A DNA stretch of 64,000 nt from Frankia umida. GTDB lineage: Bacteria; Actinomycetota; Actinomycetes; Frankiales; Frankiaceae. Position 1 is the stretch's first letter, and each line of letters begins with the position of its first letter. The stretch spans positions 124,001-188,000 of the forward strand of contig NZ_JALKFT010000007.1 of NCBI RefSeq assembly GCF_023242945.1, given 5' to 3'. The position numbers and the translations under genes are program-made. This document shows positions 25,757 to 35,401 of the stretch, piece by piece. The notes under the pieces are model-generated. The model had not been told where the DNA came from. It made no database searches and saw only the letters and a list, made by a program, of their open reading frames with translations.

Positions 25757-26746
25757 TCAGCCGATGGCGGGCGGGGTGTGGTGACGGACCATCACTTCCC
25801 GGGCCAGGCGTCGGTATCCCGCGGCCCCGACCGACGTCGGGGCGTAGGTGGTGATCGGCTCGCCGGCCACCGTCGTCTCCGGGAAACGCACCGTCCGGTT
25901 GATCACCGTGTGGAAGACCTCGGCGGGGAACCGTTCGACGACCCGGGCGAGCACCTCGCGGGCGTGCAGGGTGCGCGCGTCGTACATGGTGGCGAGGATG
26001 CCGGCGACCTCCAGGCGCGAGTTGAGCCGTTCGCGGACCTTGTCGATCGTCTGGAGCAGCAGTGCCACTCCGCGCAGCGCGAAGTACTCGCACTCCAACG
26101 GGACGATCACGGCGTCGGCGGCGGTGAGCGCGTTCACCGTGAGCAGGCCCAGCGAGGGCTGGCAGTCGACCAGGATGACGTCGTACTCGTCCAGGACGGG
26201 GGCCAGCGCCCGGGCCAGCGAGTGCTCCCGGCCCACCTCGGTGACCAGCAGCACCTCGGCCGCCGACAGGTCGATGTTGCTCGGCAGCAGATCGAGTCGG
26301 TCGACCTGCGTCTCGACGATGACCTCCCGGACGTCGCTCGCCCCACCGAGCAGCAGATCGTGCACGGTCAGGTCGAACTGCATCGGGTTGATGCCGAGCC
26401 CGACCGACAGCGCCCCCTGCGGGTCGAAGTCGACGAGCAGGACACGACGGCCGTACTCGGCCAGCGCCGCACCCAGGTTGATCGTGCTCGTCGTCTTGCC
26501 GACCCCGCCCTTCTGGTTGCACATGGCCACGATCCAGGCCGGGCCATGGGATGTCAGCGGTGCCGGAATCGGGAAGGACGGCAGTGGTCGACCGGTCGGG
26601 CCGGGCTCGCCGACCCCGTCGTCCAGACTCTCGCCGCCGGTCTCGAGCTTCCCCTCCTCGGACAGTCGGGGTTCACCGACAGTCACCTCGCCATAGGACA
26701 AGCGGATGGGGGGATCGACGGACGGGGCGTCGGTGGAAGGGACCAC
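25757..26746 (-). CDS. parA: ParA-family ATPase (orphan, scpA-linked)
   Basis: About 329 residues. A 75-residue acidic tail precedes a ParA/Soj domain with deviant Walker A CNQKGGVGKTTS, switch DFDPQG, and Walker B VDCQPSLG. No parB or parS-like site is next to it, so it is a second ParA like mycobacterial Rv1708, linked to condensin genes rather than to the origin. The track is open to 26956; I chose GTG 26746, with GAAGGAG ten bases upstream. Confidence 0.9.
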   Translation of the reverse strand: MVPSTDAPSVDPPIRLSYGEVTVGEPRLSEEGKLETGGESLDDGVGEPGPTGRPLPSFPIPAPLTSHGPAWIVAMCNQKGGVGKTTSTINLGAALAEYGRRVLLVDFDPQGALSVGLGINPMQFDLTVHDLLLGGASDVREVIVETQVDRLDLLPSNIDLSAAEVLLVTEVGREHSLARALAPVLDEYDVILVDCQPSLGLLTVNALTAADAVIVPLECEYFALRGVALLLQTIDKVRERLNSRLEVAGILATMYDARTLHAREVLARVVERFPAEVFHTVINRTVRFPETTVAGEPITTYAPTSVGAAGYRRLAREVMVRHHTPPAIG

Positions 26747-27398
26747 GGAGGGGTTGCTCCTTCTACAAAGAGCAGAAACGGACCGGTTGGAGCGTACCGA
26801 CCCGCACCCGCTCCGGGGGTTCCTGGGTGGCCATGAGGCGGCGTGTCGCGTGATGGGCGGCGTGTGCGCGTTGCCACGGGCACCTGTGGTGAAACCCGAA
26901 TCAGGTACCCGGTGTAACTGGTGAGATGCAATCTGACCTGCATGTCCCGATGTCACCGCCCGTGAGCGCTAGCACCGTCCCGGCGCCACCGCCGCCGCGC
27001 CGTCGCCGTGTACTGCGACCTCCGGGCCGGTCCGCGGCGCACTCCCGGTGGCCCCGGCAGTGGCCCGTATGGGGCGGTCGGCCGGCCCTTCCCGCGTCCC
27101 CCGCGGACCGCACCCGCCCCTGTCGCGACGCCCACCCCACATCCCGCTCGTTCACTCCGCGTTCCGCCACGCCGCGGAGCTACCCCGTTTGGGGGCCGTC
27201 AGGGCGCGGTGACCGACCGGAGATCGCATCCGGACGGGCGGGGCGGGGCGGGTCACCAGTTCGGCGGATACGGTCTGGCCACGGGGACCGCCAGCGGGGG
27301 CCGACCGGACGGGTGCAGCACGCCACCCGACACCGGCCATCCCCGCGGGGCGGACCGCTCCGGGTTCGGAGTCAGGTTCGGGGTGAGGAGCAGGCGGC
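26747..27398. other. Intergenic region between parA and MBL-fold gene
   Basis: A divergent region of 650 bases. It should contain the promoter of the parA-scpAB-rluB-tyrA-cmk-plsC-der operon and that of the hydrolase. Open frames here are Pro/Arg-rich shadows with no ribosome-binding site. Confidence 0.4.
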
Positions 27399-28049
27399 AT
27401 GACCGGCAGTGCGAACCTCCGGGTGGACCGCGTCATCACACGTGGCGGGTTCACCCTGGACGGCCAGACCTTCATGGTCGACAACAACGTCTGGCTGGTC
27501 GGCGACGATGACGAGGTTCTCGTGATCGACGCGGCCCACGATCCGTCCGTGATCGCCGCCGCCGTCGGTGGCCGCACCGTCACCGGCATCGTCGCCACGC
27601 ACGGCCACAACGACCACATCAACGCCGCCGCCGAACTCGCCGACCTGGTCCGGGCCCCGATCGCCCTGCACCCCGCGGACGACGAACTGTGGCGCATGGT
27701 CTACCCGCGCCGCCCCCCCGACCGTGCCCTGGCCGACAACCAGATCCTCACCCTGCCCGGCGGCGGCGTCCTGCAGGTCCTGCACACCCCCGGTCACTCC
27801 CCCGGCGGTGTCTGCCTCTACGGCCAGCTGCAGAACAGCCCCGTCCTGTTCAGCGGCGACACCCTGTTCCGCGGCGGCCCGGGCGCCACCGGACGCTCCT
27901 TCTCCGACTTCCCGACCATCCTCACCTCGATCCGCAGCCGCCTGCTCACCCTCCCGGCGGCCACCATCGTCCACACCGGCCACGGCGACGACACCACCAT
28001 CGGCGAGGAAGCGCTGGACGTCGACGACTGGGCCCGCCGCGGCCACTGA
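27399..28049 (+). CDS. Metallo-beta-lactamase-fold hydrolase
   Basis: A 216-residue protein with a full binuclear zinc site: THGHNDHI (HxHxDH), TPGHSPGG (His), SGDTLFRGG (Asp) and TGHGDDT (His). This is the glyoxalase II/YcbL-like branch; hydroxyacylglutathione- or mycothiol-linked thioester hydrolysis is possible but not shown. The start ATG 27399 is preceded by GAGGAG. It stands alone, ending at a convergent hairpin. Confidence 0.9.
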   Translation: MTGSANLRVDRVITRGGFTLDGQTFMVDNNVWLVGDDDEVLVIDAAHDPSVIAAAVGGRTVTGIVATHGHNDHINAAAELADLVRAPIALHPADDELWRMVYPRRPPDRALADNQILTLPGGGVLQVLHTPGHSPGGVCLYGQLQNSPVLFSGDTLFRGGPGATGRSFSDFPTILTSIRSRLLTLPAATIVHTGHGDDTTIGEEALDVDDWARRGH

Positions 28050-28068
28050 CAGCCGGTTCGGGATTCGT

Positions 28069-28108
28069 CCACCGGCCCCGGCCAGGGACACCAGCTCGGG
28101 GCCGGTGG
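28069..28108. terminator. Convergent-gene terminator
   Basis: A perfect 11-bp inverted repeat, CCACCGGCCCC (28069-28079) against 28098-28108, with an 18-base loop. It sits between genes ending at 28049 (+) and 28167 (-). Confidence 0.7.
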
Positions 28109-28166
28109 ACGCGCCCGCACGTAACCGTCAGGGGCGACCGTCAGAGGTGGCTGTCAGCAAGGACCG

Positions 28167-28481
28167 TCAGAGGCGACCGGCGGTGTGATGCCGGTCCTTG
28201 TCGTGGTGATGGGCGCTGCCCGGGCCGCGGGCGGCCCACAGCGGAGCGACCGCGAAGATGAGACCGACCGCGACACCGACCTGGAGAACGTGGCGGATCC
28301 AGTCGATACCGCCGGTGTGCCGGACCCCGATCGCGCTGGCGATGAGGTTACCGACGAGCGCGCCGACGATACCGACGGCGACGGTGAGCCACAGCGGCAT
28401 ATCCTGCCGTCCCCGCACGAGCAGACGAGCCAGCACGCCGATCACAAGACCGGCGAAGACTATCCAGATGACTTGGAACAT
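28167..28481 (-). CDS. GlsB/YeaQ/YmgE-family membrane protein
   Basis: About 104 residues. Three hydrophobic segments carry the family Gly pattern (IVFAGLVIGVLARLLVRG and TVAVGIVGALVGNLIAS), and a His-rich soluble tail (SAHHHDKDRHH) ends the protein. Family members are linked to general stress responses; the molecular role is unknown. I start at ATG 28481; the frame extends to 28559 but the added residues are not family-like. Confidence 0.85.
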   Translation of the reverse strand: MFQVIWIVFAGLVIGVLARLLVRGRQDMPLWLTVAVGIVGALVGNLIASAIGVRHTGGIDWIRHVLQVGVAVGLIFAVAPLWAARGPGSAHHHDKDRHHTAGRL

Positions 28482-28643
28482 CCTGCACCCCCAGGTCGAG
28501 ATCCTCCCTGTTTTCTCTCCGCCCGCCCCCGTCCACAAACAACCCCGCCCCGTCCCCACCCCCGCCTCGAGCCCCGCCCCCGTCCCGGATCCCGTCCGAG
28601 GTCAGCGGACTACCAGGGGCCGGCGGTGGATCGGTGGCGCGGG

Positions 28644-31600
28644 TCAGCCGCTGCCGGGGAGCGTGTTGGGGTCGATGGCGAGCAGGTTGACGGCGGTGAT
28701 GCCCGTCCGCGTGGTGCCGATGATGTGGACGCGGAAGTAGCCGTGCAGCCGGTAGAAGCCGCGGGACGAGTCGAAGGTCGCGCCGCGACCGGCCATGTCA
28801 CTCAGGCGGTAGGTGGTTCCGGTGCAGCCCAGGGCGGTGTCCGAGCCGGGAGCCTGGCCGAGGGACAGCGTGTTGCAGGAGTCGTAGAGGGTGAAGTTGG
28901 GGACGGACTCCCCGCCGAGATCAGGGCCGGGGAAGAAGGACTGGCCGTTGCCGTCGGTCGGTGCGAGCAGATCCAGCAGGACGACCTCGGCCTCATGATC
29001 GGCGATGAAGTCGACGAACGACTGCCCGGCCGCGAGCTGGCTGACGGCGCCCCGGAAGGCCGGCACGTCGTCGAGGGCGGGCAACGGCGCGTCGGTGGGT
29101 GACGACGAACCGCTGGCCGACGTCGAGCCGCTGGCCAGCGCGGCACTGTTGGCCGCCGGTCCGGTCAGCCGGGTCCCGACCCTGGGATACGGCACGGAGC
29201 CGGCCATGTGCGGGGAAACCATGCGAACCACCGGCGTCGGCGTCGGACGACCCGCCCCGCCGGCACCGTTGCCGCCGGACCCACCAGCGGCATGGGCCGC
29301 CCCGAGGGCCGTCAACGTGGCGACCGCCGCGGCCAGCGCCGCGAGCATGGCGTTGCGACGAGGATTCCGCCCCGCCGATGCCCCCGCGGGCGCCCCCGCC
29401 GGCGATCCGCCCAGTGGCCCGCCACCAATCCGCACGATCTCGCGCGAACCGGAAGCAGCTCTGGTGTCGGCACCGGTGCCGACGCCGATCTGGGCCACGA
29501 CCAGTCGTTCCCGAGCCCAGGCCGGGGTCGCCGGCCCCGGCTCCAGCCCCGACCCCGACTCGAGCGCCGGCAGGCTCCCGCCGACGTCACCGGCACCGTC
29601 GAGTTCGGTGCTTTCGCCGATGTCCGCGACGTCGCTGTGACTGTCGCCGACCACATCCTCGCCACGCTCGCGCTGCTCTGCGGCGGCCATCGACCAGGCC
29701 TGACCAGCGGCATCCTCGGCGGCTTCGGATACCGGGCCAAAGCCGCCGGATGCCACCGGCGACCGCTCGAGTGCCCCGCCGGAGCCGTCGGAGGCCTCCC
29801 GCGGCTGCCTCGTCGCCGCCTTGGGCGACTCGAGTGAGCCGTCCGGATCGGCCGGGCTGATGCCGGGGAGACGTCCCACGGTTCGCCGCGCTCGGTCCTG
29901 TGCCGGGCCATCGTCGCGCTGATCAACCCGGTCCACCGCGTCCGGATGATCAGCGCCCTCCCATGCCGCCTGGACGGACGCGCCGGCCACGGCCATCGCC
30001 ATCGCCGCGGCCCGGCCGGAGCCGACCGGCTGCTCCCCGGACACCTCCGGGGCACGCCGCTGACCGGGAACGCCTGGCTCGCGGGCATCGTCCTCGTCCA
30101 GGCCAGCGCTCTCACCCCGACCGGCACGCTCATCCCGACCGGCGTCCCCATCTCGACCGGCGTCCCCATCCCGGCCGGCACGCTCATCCCGTCCGGGGTT
30201 GGCGAATCGGACGGGCCGATCACGGCAGGACGGATCGTTGCGGGACGGCAGTTGGCCGCCAAGGGTATGCCAGGGGGTCAGCGCCTGCGGGTCGAGCAGG
30301 CCGGTGACCTCGGCGACCGCTGGTGGTCCGGCTGGTGCGTCGTCGGGGCCGGTGTCGCCACCGGACCTGCCGCGGCGGGCCGCGTCACGGGCGGAGGGGG
30401 TGCGGCGGGCGGATCGTCCGCGACGGGCCGTGCCGGTGCGCCAGCCGGCCGGCGAACCGGTGACGCCGGGGGCGACCGGCGCCGGCGGGGTGGGAGGCAT
30501 CCCCACACCTGTCGACCCCGGCACCTGGCCCGGCTGGACCCGTCCACGAGCGACACCGGAATGGTGGGCATCGCCTTCCGGCGCGGTGAATCCGCCGGGA
30601 CCCCAGGCCCGCAGCCGACGGGCGGCCCGTCCGGGGGGACGCCCCCCCTCGCGGCGCTCATGGGACGGGTCCATGCTGACCGCTGATCGTGGAAGAGGCA
30701 GGCCGGCCAGCGTCTGACTGTCGTGGAAGTCGAGGTCGCGCAGACTGTCGCCCTGCGACGAACCCGAGAACCCCACATAGCCGGATGAACCGGACGGAGT
30801 GCGGGCCGCGGCGGCGAGCAGTTCGGCCGGGTCGACCGAGGGGATGTCCCAGGCGTCGTCGAGCAGACGTCGGGTGGCGGCGGCGGGATCATCGGAGCGG
30901 CCGATCAGGTCACGCAGCAGCGCGGCGGCGGTCGGACGGGCCGACGGATCCTTGGCCAGCGCCGAACGTACGACGCGGCGCAGCCGCCCAGGGACGTTGC
31001 CGGTGTCGGCCTCGCTGTGCACCACCCGGTAGAGCAGCGCGTCGGCCCGTCCGGTACCAAAGGGCGGCCGACCGGTGGCCGCGTACAGCACGGTGAGTCC
31101 CCAGGCGAACACGTCCGCGGCCGGGCCGACCTCACCGTGCCCGGTGACCTGTTCGGGGGCCATGTAGCCCGGACTGCCGAGCAGGACGCCCGTGCGGGTG
31201 GCGGCGGTGGCGTCGACGGCGGCGGCGATCCCGAAGTCGATCACCTTGGGTCCGTCGCCGCTGAGGATGACGTTGCCGGGCTTGAGGTCACGGTGGACGA
31301 TGCCGGCGCCGTGGATGGCGGTGAGCGCCTCGGCCAGGCCCGCGGCGAGCGCGACGACGACGGGAGTCGTCATCGCACCCTTGGTCGCGATCGCCTCGGC
31401 GAGACTCTGACCGCCGATGAGTTCGGTGGCCATCCAGGGGTCGTCGGCGTCGGGGTCGGCGTCGACGAGCCGGGCGGTACAGGCGCCGCCGACCGCGCGG
31501 GCGGCCTCGATCTCGCGGCGGAACCGGGCGCGGAACTCCGGGTCGGCGGCGAAGTCCGATCGGATGACCTTGATCGCCACCGCCTGCCCGGTGCTGTCAT

Positions 31601-31706
31601 CGGACCCGAGATACACCACGCCCATGCCGCCGGACCCCAGCCGCGCCTTCAGCGCGAACCGGGCGATCTGCTGGGGGTCTCCCGCGCGCAGTGGCCTCGG
31701 CGGCAC
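28644..31706 (-). CDS. Membrane-anchored Ser/Thr protein kinase with long linker
   Basis: A 1020-residue eukaryotic-type kinase. Residues 15-290 have the P-loop GSGGMGVVY, the Lys in VAIKVI (Lys46), HRDLKPGN, DFGIA and MAPEQ. A Pro/Arg/Asp-rich linker of about 480 residues contains RDGDAGRDGDAGRDE repeats. One membrane span is near residue 786 (MLAALAAAVATLTALGAAHA), followed by an extracellular region of about 210 residues with no PASTA repeats and two candidate Cys pairs. I chose GTG 31706 because GAGGAGG lies five bases upstream. The ligand and targets are unknown. Confidence 0.92.
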   Translation of the reverse strand: MPPRPLRAGDPQQIARFALKARLGSGGMGVVYLGSDDSTGQAVAIKVIRSDFAADPEFRARFRREIEAARAVGGACTARLVDADPDADDPWMATELIGGQSLAEAIATKGAMTTPVVVALAAGLAEALTAIHGAGIVHRDLKPGNVILSGDGPKVIDFGIAAAVDATAATRTGVLLGSPGYMAPEQVTGHGEVGPAADVFAWGLTVLYAATGRPPFGTGRADALLYRVVHSEADTGNVPGRLRRVVRSALAKDPSARPTAAALLRDLIGRSDDPAAATRRLLDDAWDIPSVDPAELLAAAARTPSGSSGYVGFSGSSQGDSLRDLDFHDSQTLAGLPLPRSAVSMDPSHERREGGRPPGRAARRLRAWGPGGFTAPEGDAHHSGVARGRVQPGQVPGSTGVGMPPTPPAPVAPGVTGSPAGWRTGTARRGRSARRTPSARDAARRGRSGGDTGPDDAPAGPPAVAEVTGLLDPQALTPWHTLGGQLPSRNDPSCRDRPVRFANPGRDERAGRDGDAGRDGDAGRDERAGRGESAGLDEDDAREPGVPGQRRAPEVSGEQPVGSGRAAAMAMAVAGASVQAAWEGADHPDAVDRVDQRDDGPAQDRARRTVGRLPGISPADPDGSLESPKAATRQPREASDGSGGALERSPVASGGFGPVSEAAEDAAGQAWSMAAAEQRERGEDVVGDSHSDVADIGESTELDGAGDVGGSLPALESGSGLEPGPATPAWARERLVVAQIGVGTGADTRAASGSREIVRIGGGPLGGSPAGAPAGASAGRNPRRNAMLAALAAAVATLTALGAAHAAGGSGGNGAGGAGRPTPTPVVRMVSPHMAGSVPYPRVGTRLTGPAANSAALASGSTSASGSSSPTDAPLPALDDVPAFRGAVSQLAAGQSFVDFIADHEAEVVLLDLLAPTDGNGQSFFPGPDLGGESVPNFTLYDSCNTLSLGQAPGSDTALGCTGTTYRLSDMAGRGATFDSSRGFYRLHGYFRVHIIGTTRTGITAVNLLAIDPNTLPGSG

Positions 31707-32297
31707 GTCGACCTCCTCATGTCGTCGGTGTCCACGGCCTGTCCGGCGGTGGCTCCAACCTTCTGCAACTCCAGCCATGCCCGATATGCACGATGTGCCC
31801 GTTATTACCGGCAAGGCAACCTGCGGCGGGCCAATCGGCCCCCGGGTCGATCCACCTCGCCGGACTTCGCACTCACCGTGCCGCCGCAACCTGTGGTCCG
31901 GTTGTGAACCTGACCTGCGCAGCCCGTGAATCCCGGGCGTCCGCCGGGCCCTGCGCGGGCCATCGGCCCGGTGCCTGCGGCCGGATCGGGCGAGCCCGAA
32001 CGGGCTACCCGGTCCGGGAGGGGCGACCCGTCACACCGGGCAGCCCCACACGGATGGTCTCGCGGGCCGCCCTCGGGACTTTCGGTACCGGCGCACGTAC
32101 CGCGAAGGGCCGCGGACGGCCCCATCGGACGGATCGGTTCGCTGCGGTGTCACAAATGGGACTGTACCGATGGAACCGCAGCTACCCGGCCATTCGGCTC
32201 CCGACAGACACACCTATCGGTTACCCCAACCGGCCAGCGCTCGACATGATCTGGGGGCCGTTCTGCACAAACGCATCGAAGAGGTGGCGGAAATAGC
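31707..32297. other. Intergenic region upstream of the kinase
   Basis: About 590 bases with no supported gene. The promoter of the kinase must lie here. The stretch 32140-32290 is notably less GC-rich than its surroundings, but no promoter pair stood out. Confidence 0.35.
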
Positions 32298-32326
32298 AGC
32301 GGCGGCGCCCGTCGGACGCCGCCGCT
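32298..32326 (-). terminator. Hairpin after the small Ala-rich gene
   Basis: A perfect 10-bp stem, AGCGGCGGCG (32298-32307) against 32317-32326, with a nine-base loop. It lies 16 bases past the stop of the 32343-32651 gene. Confidence 0.65.
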
Positions 32327-32342
32327 GAAGTGCCCTGTGCGC

Positions 32343-32651
32343 TCAGTTCAGATGCGGGTTCCGTCGGCTACGAACCAGAATGAACCGCTCCACGAGTTCG
32401 CCCCCGGCATCATCCGCCGCGGCCGCCCGCGGCACCAGAACCGCTGCCGCCCGGGCGTTTTCCCGGGCCGCGGCAGCTCCCACGGACACTGCCGCGGACG
32501 CTGCCGCCGCCGGTGCGACTGCCCTGGCAGGCGCACTCAGCACCGTCCTTGTGACCTGCCCCTCGACGGTGACGCAGGACGCGCCCGAATGGATGACGAC
32601 GTGCCGTACCGGGCTTCGACCCAGTCGGCGAATGGCGCGTGTTTCCGCCAT
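32343..32651 (-). CDS. Small Ala/Arg-rich hypothetical protein
   Basis: A 102-residue protein that I do not recognise. The middle is an Ala-rich helix-forming stretch (SAPARAVAPAAAASAAVSVG) flanked by basic segments, and the end reads FILVRSRRNPHLN. No signal peptide or membrane span is obvious. It looks like a real gene because GGGAGGGG stands four bases before ATG 32651 and a hairpin follows its stop codon. It stands alone, with long spacers on both sides. Confidence 0.55.
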   Translation of the reverse strand: MAETRAIRRLGRSPVRHVVIHSGASCVTVEGQVTRTVLSAPARAVAPAAAASAAVSVGAAAARENARAAAVLVPRAAAADDAGGELVERFILVRSRRNPHLN

Positions 32652-33220
32652 GAAACCCCTCCCAGATCAGGATGCCAATTAAGGCCAACATGACCACTCC
32701 AGAACGACAGGAGCCCAACCGGATTTCTTTGCCACGAATCGGTCGGACGCGCCTGCCACGCAGACCCCCGGACACCGCTGGACCGCCAGGGCGATATTCG
32801 CCCGGCCACGGCGCTCGTCCCGATGATTCCGGGGATCACGAACATTACGACCAGCTATAGCCGCACCCCGCAGGACTACCCACCCGCCCCACCCATCCGC
32901 CCCTTACCCCACCCATCCGCCCCGTCCCCCACCGTCCGTCCCCGACCCCGTCCGTCCGTTCCCCCGCGCCGTCCGTTCCCGCGCTCCGTGCGTCGACTCG
33001 TTCCGCCCCTGCCCGGGCTCAGACCGGCGCGGCGGGATCGCGATCCCTGGTCCGCCATCGGGGGTCCGCGCGGCCCGGGGCTTGTCCCGGCGACCCCATC
33101 GCCGAGGAACCGGCGCTCAGCCGATCCCGCCGAGGCCTGGAGAACAATCGATCATCGTGGCGCCGGACTGGTAGGCCGGCGGCACCCAGGTCGACTCGGA
33201 TCGCGAACGAGATCGCGACA

Positions 33221-33297
33221 TGCCGAGGACTGTTCGAGGATGTCACCCCCCACACGCCGAACAGCCCTCGGCACGTGACCGAACAACCCTCGGCACG
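33221..33297. repeat. Cluster of the TGCCGAGGG-TGTTCGG palindromic repeat
   Basis: The left arm TGCCGAGGACTGTTCG (33221-33236) pairs with 33258-33273 at 15 of 16 positions. A further copy in the second orientation lies at 33279-33297. The same sequence forms a 20-bp perfect hairpin at 57765-57820. Confidence 0.75.
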
Positions 33298-33300
33298 CGA

Positions 33301-33351
33301 CCACGAACCGCGGAGAACCACGAACCGCGGAGAACCACGAACCGAGAGAAA
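33301..33351. repeat. 17-bp tandem repeat
   Basis: The unit CCACGAACCGCGGAGAA occurs exactly at 33301-33317 and 33318-33334, with a third degenerate copy. It lies just downstream of the lapA-like gene stop. Confidence 0.8.
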
Positions 33352-33375
33352 CCGCGAGCCGAGGGTGGCGCGGGG

Positions 33376-33900
33376 TCAGCCGCGGGCGGCGCGGCGCAGC
33401 TGGCGCAGTTCGCGGCGCAGCCGGATCTGCGGGATCACCCCGACCAGCAGACCGATGATCAGCCCACCACCGGCGGACGCGGCGAGCGCCCCGGCCACCG
33501 ACATCTGCCGGGTGGTTCCGAACAGCCAGATGCTGACCTGGGCGTCGTTCTTGACCACGAAGATGACGACGAGGATGGCGATGACCGCGACCAGGACGGT
33601 GATCGCGTAGGTGGTGTACCCGATCCCCCGCCGCGCCGATCGACCCCCGGCCGGACCACCGGGAACAGGACCACCGGGAACAGGACCACCAGGAACGGTG
33701 GGGTTGGCGGGGAACGCGCCCGTGCCGGAGGCCGGACCACCCTGCGGACCCGCCGGATACGCCGAGGGCGTGGGTGACGGCCCTGGGACCTGCCCGGAGG
33801 CCGGTGAGCCGGCGGCCCCGGTGCCGACGCCGGTGGGTGGCGCGGACTGCGATGGACGGGTGGGATCGATCCGCTTGCCCGGCTGCTCAGGTCCCGCCAT
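33376..33900 (-). CDS. LapA-domain (DUF1049) membrane protein
   Basis: A 174-residue protein. A 90-residue Pro/Gly-rich cytoplasmic tail, with GGPVPGGPVPGGP repeats, is followed by two membrane helices (ITVLVAVIAILVVIFVV and AGGGLIIGLLVGVIPQI). These enclose a short loop with FVVKNDAQVSIWLF, the LapA/DUF1049 signature. A basic C-terminal helix (RLRRELRQLRRAARG) ends it. In Proteobacteria LapA aids LPS assembly; the role in Gram-positives is unknown. It diverges from rnpB. Confidence 0.85.
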   Translation of the reverse strand: MAGPEQPGKRIDPTRPSQSAPPTGVGTGAAGSPASGQVPGPSPTPSAYPAGPQGGPASGTGAFPANPTVPGGPVPGGPVPGGPAGGRSARRGIGYTTYAITVLVAVIAILVVIFVVKNDAQVSIWLFGTTRQMSVAGALAASAGGGLIIGLLVGVIPQIRLRRELRQLRRAARG

Positions 33901-34018
33901 CGTCCCGCCCCATCGTGTACGTCGCCCATGGTCACCTGTCGGCGCGCGCCCCGAGCCGTCCAGGTTCCATCCCCTGACTGGAAGTCTAGGCCGCGGGGTG
34001 CCCTATGCTGAAGGAAGC

Positions 34019-34438
<420 letters not shown>

Positions 34439-34519
34439 GCCCCATGCCCGCCGACCTGCGGCGATATCCCGCGCGGTCGGCGCTTCCCATGCCGGCCAAA
34501 GAAGCCAGAGCCCGCACCT

Positions 34520-34557
34520 GTAAGCCGTTGATTGAACATGTTCAACCAACGGCTTAC
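34520..34557. promoter_or_regulatory. 38-bp palindromic operator of the TetR gene
   Basis: The arms GTAAGCCGTTG (34520-34530) and CAACGGCTTAC (34547-34557) match perfectly. The centre TTGAACATGTTCAA completes a palindrome broken at only one base pair. It is the form expected of an autoregulatory TetR operator, possibly for two dimers. Confidence 0.8.
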
Positions 34558-34560
34558 GGT
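34532..34560 (+). promoter_or_regulatory. Candidate promoter of the TetR-epimerase operon
   Basis: TTGAAC (34532-34537), a 17-base spacer and TACGGT (34555-34560). The operator covers the -35 box and the spacer and touches the -10 box, so binding would block transcription. Confidence 0.55.
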
Positions 34561-34591
34561 ACGAAAATCCGGTCGACCAGAGGAGCTCGGC

Positions 34592-35401
34592 ATGACCGTC
34601 AGGGGCATGGATGGCCACGACGCCGTCAGCGGGTCGGGCACAGCGGGCAGCGATGCGGCCGGCCGGCGCACTGCCGATGATCCGGTTACCACCGAGGGCG
34701 GCGCTGGCGGCGGCGCGACTCGGGCGCTGATTCTGGACGCGGCCCTGGCATCGTTTCGGGAGCGCGGATATGACCGCACGACGATGCGCGGGATCGCCCA
34801 GTCGGCCCACGTCTCGCTGGGAAACGCCTACTATTATTTCGATTCGAAGGAAGTTCTTGTCCAGGAGTTCTACGCCACCATCCAGGAGGGGCATCGACGG
34901 CGGGCTGCCGAGGCACTACAGCACGCCGCGTTCGCCGACCGGCTCCGCGGAGTGCTCCACGCCGGTATCGACGAGATGGCGCCCTACCACGCCTTCGCCG
35001 GATCTTTCATCAAGACAGCGATCTTGCCATCGTCGCCAGCCAGTCCGTTCAGTGGGGAATCCACCGCTGCTCGCGAGGCCGCCATCGGCCTTTTCCGGGA
35101 GGTAGTCGAGGACTCTGCCGGAGGAATCAGCGAAGCGCTGGCCCGGGATCTGCCGGAGCTGCTCTGGCTCGCCTATCTCGGTATCACGCTGTTCTGGGTC
35201 GGTGACCGCTCACCCGACCAGATACGCACCCGCCGGCTGGTTGACACGACCACTCGACTGATCAGCCGGCTCCTGCCGTTGAGTCGGCTTCCGGGGCTTC
35301 GCTCGGTGACCGCCGATATCCATGCTCTGCTGGTCGAGATGCGGCAGCCCACGCCTCAGGCAACACAGGCAACACCGCGTCGCGGAAGCCGGGCACGATG
35401 A
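34592..35401 (+). CDS. TetR-family repressor
   Basis: A 269-residue regulator. After a 50-residue Gly/Asp/Thr tail, the TetR helix-turn-helix covers about residues 52-100, with ILDAALASFRERGYDRTTMR and SLGNAYYYFDSKEVL. The C-terminal ligand domain is not recognisable. I chose ATG 34592 (GAGGAG six bases upstream); an in-frame TTG lies inside the operator and cannot be the start. Its stop overlaps the epimerase start by four bases (ATGA), so it very likely controls the epimerase operon. Confidence 0.9.
   Translation: MTVRGMDGHDAVSGSGTAGSDAAGRRTADDPVTTEGGAGGGATRALILDAALASFRERGYDRTTMRGIAQSAHVSLGNAYYYFDSKEVLVQEFYATIQEGHRRRAAEALQHAAFADRLRGVLHAGIDEMAPYHAFAGSFIKTAILPSSPASPFSGESTAAREAAIGLFREVVEDSAGGISEALARDLPELLWLAYLGITLFWVGDRSPDQIRTRRLVDTTTRLISRLLPLSRLPGLRSVTADIHALLVEMRQPTPQATQATPRRGSRAR

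Larger units (their letters stand above)
32652..33375. other. Intergenic region rich in repeats
   Basis: No gene is supported. It contains Pro-codon-like C-rich runs at 32875-32960, a palindromic repeat cluster at 33221-33297 and a 17-bp tandem repeat at 33301-33351. Confidence 0.5.

Noticed and set aside
33301..33351. Possible CRISPR array
   Set aside because: The units are contiguous 17-mers without spacers; it is a simple tandem repeat.
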